Source: Bin75 sp965212135 (lineage in GTDB: Bacteria; Nitrospirota; Nitrospiria; Nitrospirales; UBA8639). From it: a DNA stretch of 64,000 nt. Each line of letters begins with the position of its first letter. The stretch's first letter is position 1. A program made the translations under genes and the position numbers. The notes under the pieces were generated by a model. That model saw only the letters and a list, made by a program, of their open reading frames with translations, was not told the origin of the DNA and searched no databases. The stretch covers positions 806,001 to 870,000 of the forward strand of contig OZ243044.1 of NCBI GenBank assembly GCA_965212135.1, in the 5' to 3' direction. This document shows positions 27,983 through 39,503 of the stretch, piece after piece.

Positions 27983-30900
27983 TTACCAGTGCCACTCCAG
28001 TTGTAGCCGCACGCCATGATCCACCGGGGTCGTGCCCGTCGCGCCTTTTCGGGCGCCTTCCAGGCTCATATTCAGCCGTTGGGCTAAGCTGACCCGGCTG
28101 CCTAGCCGGTACGTCCTGGCATCCGCCGCCCCCAGGGTCATCCCGCCGTAGGGTGTCAGCAGGTGGTCGCCTACCGGCAACCCGTAGGCGACGGTGGCGT
28201 CCATGAGGCCCTGCGGCGTGGTCGGGCCGCTGGGCGCCGGGCGGTTGGCCGTGCCGTGTTCCCAGAGTTGCGCCAGGCCGCCGGCGCTGGTGGTGGTTTG
28301 ATAGGTTGGTTCCAGCGTGACGGCCAGGCCCTGCCCCTGGGCGCCCGGCGCCAGGGTCACGCGTCCGCTCACGCTCCAGTCGTCGTAGTCGCCGCCATGG
28401 GCGAGCAACACCCGGCCCCGGCTTTCCAGCGTCAGCCGCAGGGCGGGATGGGCGTAGCGCAGGCCGCCGCTGACTTCCGCGCCGGTGCCGGTGCGGCCGT
28501 CGCCGGCGTCATGCCGCAGGCCCACGCCCACGCTGGGGGTCAAGTGGGCGCCATGGGGTAAGGGTTGCTCATGGCTGCCTTCCAGGGTCAGCCGCAGCCG
28601 CCGGGCGTCCGTGGTCAGGCCGGCCAGGCGGTCGCCTTGTTGCTCGGCTTTGATCGCCGTAGTCAGGACTTCGGCTTTGACCCGCACCGTGGTGGTGCCG
28701 TCGGGGGTCAGGAGGCCCGGCTGGTTCAGCAGGCGGCCGGCGCCGCCCACGGCGGCGGTGGCCAGCCGGGTGTCGGCGGTGACGGTGCCCTCGGCCGTGG
28801 GGTCGGCGGTGTCGGTGATCTCAACTTCGCCCCAGCCGTAGCCGCCGGTGGCCCAGAGGGTCACCTGCCCGTCCAGCAGGCTGGTGCTGACGTAGGGGTG
28901 CAGGCTGGTCAGGGTGGCCTGATAGGTGCCGGGGGCCGGGTCGGCGCCACTGCGGTCGGTGTAATCAAAGGTGCCGTCGGCCCAGGAGACGGCCAGGCCG
29001 GTCAAGAGGGTGTCGGTCAGCCAGGTGTCCCCGCCGACGGTGGCGCCGAACAGGTCGCCGTCCCAGTCCACGGTGGCGCTGTTGCCGGACAGGTTGCGGT
29101 AGGCGCCGTTGCCCCACAGGGTGACGCCGGCCAGCGGTCCGCCGGCTTGGTTGAGCGGCAGGGCAAAGGCAGAGCGGCCCAGGAGGGATTTGACAGTGAA
29201 GGCGCCGGTGTTCAGGGCGTCCCCGTTTGATTGCAGTACGTCCGCCAGGGTGGACTGCCCGCCCAGGCTGAAGGTGGCGCCGGCGGAGGCGTCATGGTCG
29301 GTGGCGGCTTGCTCGGTCCGCCGGGCAATGGCGCTGACGGTGGTGTCCATCATGGCCCGGGTGACTTCGGGGAGAATGGCGCGGTGCACGTTGTCAAACT
29401 GGCTGCGGCCTACCTGGACGGTGAGCGTTTCGGTGTCGGTTTTTCCGGTTCCGTCTGTGAGTGTGAGGGTGAAGGTTAGTCTGGTGCGTTCTTCCGGGGC
29501 CATGAAAGTGACCGTTTGGGCTTGGCCATTGGCCGGGTTGAAAGTGACCGGCATCGCGTCATCGGGGATCTGCACCTGCGCCCATTGGTACATCAGGCCC
29601 TGGCCTTCGGGATCGCTGCTGCCGGTGGCGTCGAGGGTAACTTCTGCGCCTTCGTCCACGGTTATGCTTGAGCCGTCTGCGAAGACGATTACCGGCATGA
29701 GGTCGGCAATGGTGATGGTGAAGGGTAATTCCGTGGTGTCGGGGTTGGGTGTGTCGCTGTCGGTGGCGGTGTAGGTGTAGGTCGCTTCATCCTGCTCGGC
29801 GGTCGGGGTGCCGTCTAATACGCGGGTGGCGGGGGTGAAGGTCAGGCCGTCGGGGAGGGGTTCGGTGATGGCGTAGGTCAAAGTGCCATTGCCGCCGGTG
29901 GCGGCGGGCAGGGTGACGTTGACGGCGTTGTTGATGGGGTAGGTTTGGGGGGCGATGGTGGCGCCGAAAGTTGGCGCGAGGTCGGCGGCGATGGTGATGG
30001 TGAAGCGCAGTTGCGCGCTGTCGGGGTTGGTGGTGTCGGCGTCGGTGGCGGTGTAGGTGTAGGTCGTTCGGTCTTGCGTGGTGGTGGGGATACCGCTCAA
30101 GACGCGGGTGGCGGCGGTGAAAGTGAGGCCGTCGGGGAGGGTTTCGGTGATGGCGTGGGTCAAAGTGCCATCGCCGCCGGTGGCGGCGGGCAGGGTGACG
30201 CTGATGGCGGTGCCGGAGGTGTAGTTTTGGCGGGGGATGGTGTCGCCGAAGGTTGGTGCGTTCGGGGCGACGGTGACGATGAGCATGGCGGTGTCCATTT
30301 GCGCGCCGCTGGTGACCGTGAGGGTGAAGACCAGGAGGGCGTTCCCGTTCGGGGCGGTGAAGGTGGCGGTTTGGGTGGCCGGGTTCATGAGCGTGACCGT
30401 CGGCGTGCCGCCGGTCTGCGTCCATGCGTAGGTAAACATATCGCCTTCCGCGTCGCTGCTGTCGCTGCCGTCGAGGGTGACTGTCGCGTCCTCATCCACG
30501 CTGATGCTCGGGCCGCCGACGATGCCGGCTTGCGGCGGGTCATTGGCGCCCTGGATGTTAATGGTGAGGACGGCGGAGACCGGGCCGGCTTGTGCTCCGT
30601 TGGTCTGCTCCCCCACCACGGTAAAGCTTTCGGTGAGCGTGTCGCCGGCGTCCAACGCATCCACGGTTGGGTTGCTGTTGTCCAGCGTGTAGGTCAACTG
30701 CCCTGAGTCGGCACCGGTATGGAGAAATACAAAGGTTCCGTACATGCCCATAGTGTTCTGGTTCGTGAAAACACCTGTTGCGAGGGTTGAGAGGCTCCCG
30801 AATCCCAGATTACTTTGTACGAAATTGAAGTTGCGGGAGAGATTCTCGGTGATCGTGTAGGTGAGGGCGGCGTTTGTGGAGTCGAAGATCTGCGCCGAAG

Positions 30901-31090
30901 CGTGGTGGGCGGGGATGAAGGTGAGGGCGAGGAGGGTCAGGGCGGAGAGCTTGTTCCGCAAGCTGAGCGAGGGTAGCGGCCGGCGGCGTTGGGGTGGTCC
31001 GGCGGATGGTGCGGGTTGTCCCGGATAGGCGTCCTTTGGGCTAGGCGCAGCGGCCTGCGGGCGTGGCGCAATGGCGTTCCCGGCACTCAT
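27983..31090 (-). CDS. Autotransporter-like surface protein with Ig/cadherin-type repeats
   Basis: 1035 residues. An atypical Pro-rich N-terminus (about 45 residues) precedes a signal-like core (LSALTLLALTFIPAHHASA, near residue 66). Residues 70-270 look like VCBS/PKD-type domains (SVDEDATVTLDGSDSSDAEGD). Two 94-residue putative-Ig repeats follow (PTFGDTIPRQNYTSG..., PTFGATIAPQTYPIN...), then another PKD-like unit. Residues about 690-1035 form a beta-barrel of alternating strands ending in Trp (LQLEWHW), typical of type V autotransporters. It is likely an adhesin. An internal TTG just before the signal core is a possible real start, and a frame beyond a poly-C tract upstream may extend it. 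Confidence 0.85.
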   Translation of the reverse strand: MSAGNAIAPRPQAAAPSPKDAYPGQPAPSAGPPQRRRPLPSLSLRNKLSALTLLALTFIPAHHASAQIFDSTNAALTYTITENLSRNFNFVQSNLGFGSLSTLATGVFTNQNTMGMYGTFVFLHTGADSGQLTYTLDNSNPTVDALDAGDTLTESFTVVGEQTNGAQAGPVSAVLTINIQGANDPPQAGIVGGPSISVDEDATVTLDGSDSSDAEGDMFTYAWTQTGGTPTVTLMNPATQTATFTAPNGNALLVFTLTVTSGAQMDTAMLIVTVAPNAPTFGDTIPRQNYTSGTAISVTLPAATGGDGTLTHAITETLPDGLTFTAATRVLSGIPTTTQDRTTYTYTATDADTTNPDSAQLRFTITIAADLAPTFGATIAPQTYPINNAVNVTLPAATGGNGTLTYAITEPLPDGLTFTPATRVLDGTPTAEQDEATYTYTATDSDTPNPDTTELPFTITIADLMPVIVFADGSSITVDEGAEVTLDATGSSDPEGQGLMYQWAQVQIPDDAMPVTFNPANGQAQTVTFMAPEERTRLTFTLTLTDGTGKTDTETLTVQVGRSQFDNVHRAILPEVTRAMMDTTVSAIARRTEQAATDHDASAGATFSLGGQSTLADVLQSNGDALNTGAFTVKSLLGRSAFALPLNQAGGPLAGVTLWGNGAYRNLSGNSATVDWDGDLFGATVGGDTWLTDTLLTGLAVSWADGTFDYTDRSGADPAPGTYQATLTSLHPYVSTSLLDGQVTLWATGGYGWGEVEITDTADPTAEGTVTADTRLATAAVGGAGRLLNQPGLLTPDGTTTVRVKAEVLTTAIKAEQQGDRLAGLTTDARRLRLTLEGSHEQPLPHGAHLTPSVGVGLRHDAGDGRTGTGAEVSGGLRYAHPALRLTLESRGRVLLAHGGDYDDWSVSGRVTLAPGAQGQGLAVTLEPTYQTTTSAGGLAQLWEHGTANRPAPSGPTTPQGLMDATVAYGLPVGDHLLTPYGGMTLGAADARTYRLGSRVSLAQRLNMSLEGARKGATGTTPVDHGVRLQLEWHW
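29693..30256 (-). repeat. Two tandem 282-base units coding 94-residue Ig-like repeats
   Basis: Units at 29693-29974 and 29975-30256 share long near-identical stretches. For example, CAAAGTGCC begins at 29879 and again at 30161, exactly 282 bases apart. Each codes for PTFG...LPAATGG.G.L..AITE.LPDGLTF. The period is a multiple of three, so recombination between units would change protein length without breaking the frame. Confidence 0.85.
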
Positions 31091-31112
31091 GGCCGTGCCC
31101 CCGATTTGTGCT

Positions 31113-31123
31113 GGGGGGGGGGG
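31113..31123 (-). repeat. Poly-C (11) tract at the 5' end of the autotransporter gene
   Basis: Eleven Gs on the plus strand, 22 bases before the annotated ATG (31090) on the minus strand. An upstream minus frame with ATG at 31211 (MLFFHSSPVIKTAPQTP) runs through the tract. With 10 or 13 Cs it would fuse in frame to PPAQIGGTA-MSAGNA of the autotransporter. At 11 it ends soon after. Confidence 0.8.
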
Positions 31124-31390
31124 CAGGAATGGCCGTTGAGACGCTCACAGGCGCGATTTGAGGCGTTTGCGGGGCGGTTTTGATTACGGGCGACGAATGG
31201 AAAAATAGCATGGTATGGTCTCTTTCTGTTGTGAGCGAAGTAGCGAGCATATCAATCATCCACGACGGTGTTTCCGGGGGTCTGCGATACGCGAGAAATG
31301 ACGATGATCGGTTTCAGTTGTTGGCAGGGGCCAATGAAAGGGAAATATAAACGAAAGTGGCGGGGGATTGCAAGGGGCGACAACGCCGCC

Positions 31391-31441
31391 GTCATTCCCG
31401 GGAAGAGCCTGCCCCCGGCTTGAACGGGGGCGGGAATCCAG
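31391..31441. repeat. Dispersed repeat element, third copy
   Basis: A roughly 50-base element GTCATTCCCGGG...CCCGGCTTGAACGG...GGGAATCCAG, nearly the same as the first halves of the repeats at 27620 and 27814. The ATTCCC and GGGAAT ends are mutually inverted. So the two intergenic regions flanking the autotransporter carry the same repeat family. Confidence 0.75.
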
Positions 31442-31517
31442 CGATGAGTCAAAGAGATCATTCCTTGCGGGGACGCATCCTTGCGTTGACACCGTGGTCA
31501 TGGCGGCGAGACGGATT

Positions 31518-31546
31518 TTGACCATGAGAGACGAGAACAGTATAGT
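31518..31546 (+). promoter_or_regulatory. Candidate sigma-70 promoter of metH
   Basis: TTGACC at 31518-31523 and TATAGT at 31541-31546 with a 17-base spacer. Transcription would start near 31553, leaving a leader of about 87 bases before the ATG at 31640. Confidence 0.5.
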
Positions 31547-31639
31547 CACCCCGTTTTCATCCGGGAACATCGGGCCGTCGCCTTCGAAACCCTTGACGAG
31601 AAGAACGTCTCCCGCGCGTTGAAGCCTGCGGCGAACGCC

Positions 31640-35329
<3,690 letters not shown>

Positions 35330-35378
35330 GGACTATACGGGACAGTCTCGCTATTGGCGGGCATGCCGGAACGAGGGT

Positions 35379-36146
35379 CTATTCGGGCGATGGCTTAAAC
35401 ACAATATCCCCAAACCAGGCGACGGCCGACTCCTTCGTGTTGTCGGTATCCGTCATCACGGCCACGCCGGAAATCATGGGCGGGTCTTCTCCGAACGCCT
35501 TTTTGTAATCTTCGTAAATGTTCCGCGACTCGGTCACCCACTGCCCGACTTTGGCCGGCCCGCTTTCCATGACAATCATCTGCACGCGATCCGTGTAGGG
35601 ATTGGCGACAATCGTTCCCACCGGGCTTTTGCTTTCCCAAATGTAATTGATGGCGCCGATGGGCGGATACTGGCCGCGAAACAATCGAATCGTTTCATAT
35701 TTGGCTTTCTCGAAAAACCCGACCTTGTCGCCGTCATACTCAAACGTGATGTATAACCTGGCGGGATAGTCGTCTCCCGCCTTCCGCGTGACGTCCCCGT
35801 TTTTCAACACGTTCCCGACCTTCCAGCGCCATTCAACAATGGGATACATCTTCGGATCAATGGTCATCTCTCGCGTCAACCCGGAGGAAGAACCGTTGCT
35901 CTCGGCTTTCACCACCACGGTTCCGTTGTCGTCCACCAGCGAATACTCGGTATGCTCTTTGATCTTTTCAAACGTGAGGGGTTTCCACGAATCAGGGTAA
36001 GGCCCTCCGGCCTCCGCACTTGAAAATGTTCCCACGTGAAGCACGGCCGGCGCTTCCGCATGGAGGATGGCCGCCGTCAGGGCCATCGTGATGCAAAACC
36101 CCATGGATACGATACATGATGGTGTTCCCCCTCGCATGACATCCAT
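35379..36146 (-). CDS. DUF3047 family secreted protein
   Basis: 255 residues from ATG 36146, chosen because GAGAGGA lies 8 bases upstream. A signal peptide follows (SMGFCITMALTAAILHAEA). The mature protein has WKPLTFEKIKEHTEYSLV, then IVEWRWKVGNVLKNGDVTRKAGDDYPARLYITFEYD, then INYIWESKSPVGTIVANPYTD, then ISGVAVMTDTDNTKESAVAWFGDIVF. These blocks match DUF3047, a periplasmic beta-sandwich-like family of unknown function. It converges with metH. Confidence 0.85.
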   Translation of the reverse strand: MDVMRGGTPSCIVSMGFCITMALTAAILHAEAPAVLHVGTFSSAEAGGPYPDSWKPLTFEKIKEHTEYSLVDDNGTVVVKAESNGSSSGLTREMTIDPKMYPIVEWRWKVGNVLKNGDVTRKAGDDYPARLYITFEYDGDKVGFFEKAKYETIRLFRGQYPPIGAINYIWESKSPVGTIVANPYTDRVQMIVMESGPAKVGQWVTESRNIYEDYKKAFGEDPPMISGVAVMTDTDNTKESAVAWFGDIVFKPSPE

Positions 36147-36213
36147 GTTCAACGTCCTCTCGATAATGTTTATTACTTCGTCATCGCCCACCGGAACACC
36201 CAAAGCCGCACGA

Positions 36214-38226
36214 TTACTTTTTCTTCAACACTTTGTCCCATGCGGTTTTGAGCGCGCAAAAATATTCAATACCGCCATCCGGGATAATAATCTTGCACTC
36301 CCCAAAAACGCTCTTAAATAACGGCTCTTTGTAGTGGTCAATTTCGCTCTCGGAAATTTGAGTGCTGCCCTTAATTAAATGGAATAACTTGCCGGTCTTA
36401 ATTCCCTGATATTTGCCTTGAATAGCTTTCAAGCCAAGTTTGCGTTCACGATCCTCCTCACAAATTTTCACCGCAAGTTTTTTGCTCATCTCCTCACGAT
36501 CGGCTTTCAACGCTTCGTCAATAGTGTGTTCAGCGGCTTTAAGTGGCTTACGTTTGTCGCCACTTGCCTCCACCTTGAATTCGTGCACACGCACCGGCAG
36601 CACAAAAGGCTGGTCGGGCGCACTCCACATAAAACAATTTCCCCGTATTGGTTCGGCGATCATGTGCGAGAGAATATCCGAGGAAAAGTGCGAATTGTAT
36701 TTTCCCAATACGCCGGCATCGCCTTCAGACAGCAGGTGGAAACAAAACCAATTGTCAACCTGGCTTAGCAGTTCACCCGAAATGGATCCCGGCTGTTGCG
36801 TCACCATGACCGCGCCGAGGTCATATTTACGACCTTCCTTCACCCATTCCACGAACGGGCTGGTGTCATCCAGTCGCCCGCCAAGCACCCGTTGCGCTTC
36901 CTCAATGACAGCGATGACCGGCAGAGACGCGCCACCGGTAAATTCTTCCTGATTTTTGGAAAAAATTTTTCTCATCAGCAACCCCGCCACCACTTCCGCG
37001 CCTTTCGCGCTAAGCAAACTGACATCAACGATGACAATTTTCCCTTGCGATAAAGATTGAAGCGCGCCGTCCACAAACGTGCTGTCCGGATCATGCAACA
37101 TATTGACGACAAAATTCACATTGCTTAAAGCGGCGTTAATTTCGGCAACAGCGGTGTTAGTCTGCTCTTTGCCATAGCCGAGCAACGTGCCGATTTTGGA
37201 GAACTCCGCACTCATCCCCTTATCCGCAACGGTTGTGATTAATTGTTTCCACCTGGCACCCTTTACGGCTTTGAGTTTAATCACGTTCTGCTGGTCCTGA
37301 CGGTCAGATGCTAAGGCGATGGAAAATACGTCATGCGCTTTGAGTTGTGCCAGATTTATTTTGATGTTGCCGGCCAACCAATTTTTATAATGGTCGTTGG
37401 GCGCAGAGCGGTTGGAGTACACAACGATGCTGTCCGCCAAATGCGGCATGTCGCACAAACCCGGACGACCTTTGGTGTCGGGCCAAAAATATTCACCATC
37501 CGCGTCAAAAATCAGCATGCCTACCGGTCGTTTATGGTGATCGTCCGTCTTCGGCGTTGTCCGGTACAGTTCGCTGACAAGATATTTCATCAGGTTGGAT
37601 TTGCCATAACCGGCACGTGCAAAAACCGCCGTGCGTCGCGCGACTAATCTGTTGACATCAAATGTCACTTTTAATTCGGGATTCAAGCGTATGAATTGGT
37701 CACTCGCTTGTTCGCCGGACGCGCCGGAATAAATGAATTCGCCCAGCGCAAAATGTCCGATATCGGTTTCACCGCCACCGAGTTTGCACAGTTTTATCAA
37801 CACCTCGTGCGACGGCCAGGCCACGCGTGCGCCCAAATGCGGGAGGCGTCGCTGCGAAGGCATAAAGCCGAAAGGGTGAGCGTACAACACGCCGAGCAAT
37901 TTAATCTGTACGCGGTATTTCAGCATGCGTTCTTTCAGATCTTCGGGAATGTCGCTCTTTCGCGTCCGCATACGCTCAATGTAGTTCTCGCCCTCCGCTG
38001 ACGCCAACATGCCGGACGGTAAAATCCTGGTGATGCGCCCAAGCGACGCCTGCTCTGCCGTGAATAGTTCTACCAAAATAAAACTTCCCAATTGCGGCTG
38101 GTTGCTTTCTTCCTTGCTGTCGTAGGGAAGGACCAATTCGGCGGCAAATTCCATTCCGCGTTCGGCGAATCCCTTGAAACTGCCGATGATATGCTCTTCC
38201 GGGAACAGTTCTATTTTTTCAGTCAT
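36214..38226 (-). CDS. herA: HerA-type hexameric ATPase/DNA translocase
   Basis: 670 residues. The N-terminal HAS-barrel spans about 1-110 (HIIGSFKGFAERGMEF; LGSFILVELF). Walker A is ARAGYGKSN near 203-211, and Walker B is LPVIAVIEEAQRVLGG near 436-445, with the double Glu of HerA/FtsK ATPases. QQPGSISGELLSQVDNWFCFHLLSEGD provides the sensor region. HerA pumps DNA and loads the NurA nuclease. The start overlaps the nurA end by 8 bases, so the two are translated together. Base composition is richer in A+T than the neighbours. The gene symbol is by family. Confidence 0.87.
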   Translation of the reverse strand: MTEKIELFPEEHIIGSFKGFAERGMEFAAELVLPYDSKEESNQPQLGSFILVELFTAEQASLGRITRILPSGMLASAEGENYIERMRTRKSDIPEDLKERMLKYRVQIKLLGVLYAHPFGFMPSQRRLPHLGARVAWPSHEVLIKLCKLGGGETDIGHFALGEFIYSGASGEQASDQFIRLNPELKVTFDVNRLVARRTAVFARAGYGKSNLMKYLVSELYRTTPKTDDHHKRPVGMLIFDADGEYFWPDTKGRPGLCDMPHLADSIVVYSNRSAPNDHYKNWLAGNIKINLAQLKAHDVFSIALASDRQDQQNVIKLKAVKGARWKQLITTVADKGMSAEFSKIGTLLGYGKEQTNTAVAEINAALSNVNFVVNMLHDPDSTFVDGALQSLSQGKIVIVDVSLLSAKGAEVVAGLLMRKIFSKNQEEFTGGASLPVIAVIEEAQRVLGGRLDDTSPFVEWVKEGRKYDLGAVMVTQQPGSISGELLSQVDNWFCFHLLSEGDAGVLGKYNSHFSSDILSHMIAEPIRGNCFMWSAPDQPFVLPVRVHEFKVEASGDKRKPLKAAEHTIDEALKADREEMSKKLAVKICEEDRERKLGLKAIQGKYQGIKTGKLFHLIKGSTQISESEIDHYKEPLFKSVFGECKIIIPDGGIEYFCALKTAWDKVLKKK

Positions 38227-39352
38227 TGCGGTACCTTAACGTCGCGACGTTTTCACGCAAGTAATGCGCACGCACAATTTTCTCTCTCTCTTCTTCATTC
38301 ATACCATCCGAGATTTCCTCAAACAACAAATCGGTCAGGTACGACAGTTCAATGCCGCCAATTCTGGCATGTTCATGCGCACGCTGAATGCATAATGGAA
38401 AATCGGGAATGGGAAAGCCGGGGCGAGCATCTTCGGCAAGGTAGCCGAGTATTTTTTCCGCATCGTCCTTTTGCCATACCGCAATGTCCACTGGCCACAC
38501 TCTATCGAGTGGATGATTACCAAATTTCACCAGATACATTTCTGCCATTGAATGATAGTCTCGATTTTCAGCGGTCTCCATCGTATCCAGCCATCGGCGT
38601 TCATAAAATTTTTCCGCAATGTCGCGCGGCACATGGACAAATTGCGGCTCCTCGCGGTCAAACACATTTTCCAATAAGAGCGCGGAATGCAAACGATTCA
38701 ATAATGCCGTTTGTTTGGCCACACCGGCAAAATACATATTTTTGCTATTTTTTTTAAGCTGTTCATAAGCCCCGCGAATTTCTGCATCCAGGGCCTCAAA
38801 ACTTGACCGCGTGAATGCTCGCGTACGCAATGCGCCTTCGCGCACCACCAAGGTGTCGCGTTCCCATGCTTTGTTGTTGTTGTTGGTCAACAGATCGTAC
38901 AACACCGCCCATTCGACAATTTCGCGATACTCTGACATCTGTACCGAGCGTGATAAATTTTTGTTACGGAGAAAAGGCGACAAGTCTGTTACCTTCTCAT
39001 GCCCTAACTTTTTACACAAACGATAAGCTGGCGATGTTTCGTCAAAAACATCGTCACCTTCGGTGCCGCAAAACGCTTCCAATGCCTGTTCGCGTCCGTT
39101 GGAATCAACGATTCTCACCAACTCCACAATTGCCGGACCCTCACTCATGGAGGAATTCAGGCGAATACGGTTATCGCCACCATCGGCAGCAACGAATGCG
39201 ACCGTGCTGCCCTGATAATGTCCGAGTCGGCACACGTCTTTTTTAAGTTCACGTGCGATTTCGCGCTGTTCATCCAATATGCGTCGCTCGCTTTTCCAAA
39301 TATTGGCAAACTTGGCACGAATCTTCTCAATGTTTAATCGCTCAAGCGACAT
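38219..39352 (-). CDS. nurA: NurA-domain nuclease
   Basis: 377 residues. VAFVAADGGDNRIRL near 51-65 is the opening NurA motif, with the first catalytic acid (Asp57). LVVREGALRTRAF near 168-180 is the second, with Glu172 where Asp is more usual. DRVWPVDIAVW near the C-terminus is the third. NurA is an RNase H-like 5'-3' nuclease that works with HerA in end resection in archaea; bacterial pairs occur sporadically and some HerA modules act in phage defence. It is first in the two-gene operon. Stretches such as 38701-38760 are only about 35% G+C against about 58% around. Confidence 0.8.
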   Translation of the reverse strand: MSLERLNIEKIRAKFANIWKSERRILDEQREIARELKKDVCRLGHYQGSTVAFVAADGGDNRIRLNSSMSEGPAIVELVRIVDSNGREQALEAFCGTEGDDVFDETSPAYRLCKKLGHEKVTDLSPFLRNKNLSRSVQMSEYREIVEWAVLYDLLTNNNNKAWERDTLVVREGALRTRAFTRSSFEALDAEIRGAYEQLKKNSKNMYFAGVAKQTALLNRLHSALLLENVFDREEPQFVHVPRDIAEKFYERRWLDTMETAENRDYHSMAEMYLVKFGNHPLDRVWPVDIAVWQKDDAEKILGYLAEDARPGFPIPDFPLCIQRAHEHARIGGIELSYLTDLLFEEISDGMNEEEREKIVRAHYLRENVATLRYRND

Positions 39353-39426
39353 GCCGTCTTACCCCCCCTCTGCATTCAAACATGCTGGCAGTTCTCCATT
39401 GCAAACAGAGAATATTGACACGTACC

Positions 39427-39455
39427 TTGACCGGCATTTTGCCGCCGATTAGAAT
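39427..39455 (+). promoter_or_regulatory. Candidate promoter of the radical SAM operon
   Basis: TTGACC at 39427-39432 and TAGAAT at 39450-39455 with a 17-base spacer. Transcription would start near 39462, about 40 bases before the first start codon. The same -10 hexamer is seen before dnaE. Confidence 0.5.
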
Positions 39456-39503
39456 GGCTGGGGCCATGGTCACGTTTTTCAACATTCCCCGGTCCGGGTT
39501 GCC

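Larger units (their letters stand above)
31091..31639. other. Region between autotransporter and metH
   Basis: About 550 bases between divergent genes. It holds the G11 tract (31113-31123), an upstream minus frame (31259 to 31041) that would join the autotransporter if the tract were 10 or 13 long, one copy of the dispersed repeat (31391-31441) and a candidate metH promoter (31518-31546). No cobalamin or SAM riboswitch was recognised. Confidence 0.55.

Noticed and set aside
28565..30706. Long Gly-rich plus-strand frames (221 and 253 residues)
   Set aside because: Antisense to the autotransporter; Gly/Val richness is the complement of its Ala/Pro/Thr codons.
31259..31639. Cobalamin or SAM riboswitch before metH
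   Set aside because: No B12-box or SAM-type core was recognised by eye; the region is explained by a repeat and a promoter.
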